Shown here: positions 6,326 to 6,353 of the stretch, one piece after another | Numbering within the stretch: the first letter of the stretch is position 1 | Layout of the letters: the number at the start of each line of letters is the position of its first letter | From: Paraprevotella sp. | GTDB taxonomy: Bacteria; Bacteroidota; Bacteroidia; Bacteroidales; Bacteroidaceae | Direction: 5' to 3' | Length of the DNA stretch: 6,353 bases | Assembly (NCBI GenBank): GCA_017630975.1 | Contig: JAGBUF010000123.1 | Span: 1-6,353 of the forward strand | Translations under genes and position numbers: made by a program | The notes under the pieces: generated by a model | Database searches by the model: none | The model's input: only the letters and a program-made list of their open reading frames with translations | Told to the model about the DNA's origin: nothing

Positions 6326-6353
6326 AATCCTAATATTCACTAAAAAGAAAAAC

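Noticed and set aside
6270..6326. Eighteen-codon plus-strand frame starting MKGLKFLSF.
   Set aside because: It runs straight through the promoter at 6288-6316 and has no ribosome-binding context or conserved feature.

Overview
The window looks like chromosomal DNA from a Bacteroidales bacterium (Bacteroides/Phocaeicola/Prevotella relatives). Three things point there. The promoters have the Bacteroidetes -33 TTG / -7 TAnnTTTG form. The translation starts lack strong Shine-Dalgarno sites and follow A-rich leaders. The Frr, RsgA, NfeD and FloA-type proteins read like those of gut Bacteroidales. This is judged by eye; no database was searched.

Left part (1-2645, minus strand): a compact run of three exported-protein genes, read right to left. 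They are an LPP20-type lipoprotein (2016-2645), a secreted protein with an LPP20-like N-terminal part and a mixed alpha/beta C-terminal part (973-2004), and a CsgG/LpoB-like secreted protein with a beta-rich C-terminal domain (161-976). The gaps are 11 nt and then a 4-nt ATGA overlap, so this is very probably one operon. A fourth signal-peptide start on the same strand (1-46) is cut by the window edge. The trio has domain types recalling the FlgP/FlgT/FlgO outer-membrane ring proteins of Vibrio, but no flagellar gene is present, so an envelope role is more likely.

Middle (2646-3128): a gene-free stretch of about 480 nt that is not empty. A strong minus-strand promoter (2984-3014) points toward the lipoprotein operon. 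The roughly 280 nt between them are densely structured. Two diverged copies of one roughly 90-nt hairpin element face each other on opposite strands (2704-2797 plus, 2838-2931 minus). They share an apical loop, internal-loop residues and stem positions, while several stem base pairs differ in a compensating way. The two copies are also complementary to each other, so the transcript can fold either as local hairpins or as one long rod. This is either a stand-alone small RNA or a long structured leader of the envelope operon, and it is the most interesting signal in the window. A divergent promoter (3060-3090) serves frr.

Right part (3129-6190, plus strand): frr, rsgA, nfeD-type and floA-type genes are packed with a 1-nt overlap and gaps of 11 and 26 nt, and end at a strong intrinsic terminator (6149-6190). 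The first two act on ribosomes (recycling and 30S maturation). The last two form the usual NfeD/flotillin-like membrane pair. The final 160 nt hold a promoter for an off-window plus-strand gene, with a perfect dyad over its -7 box.
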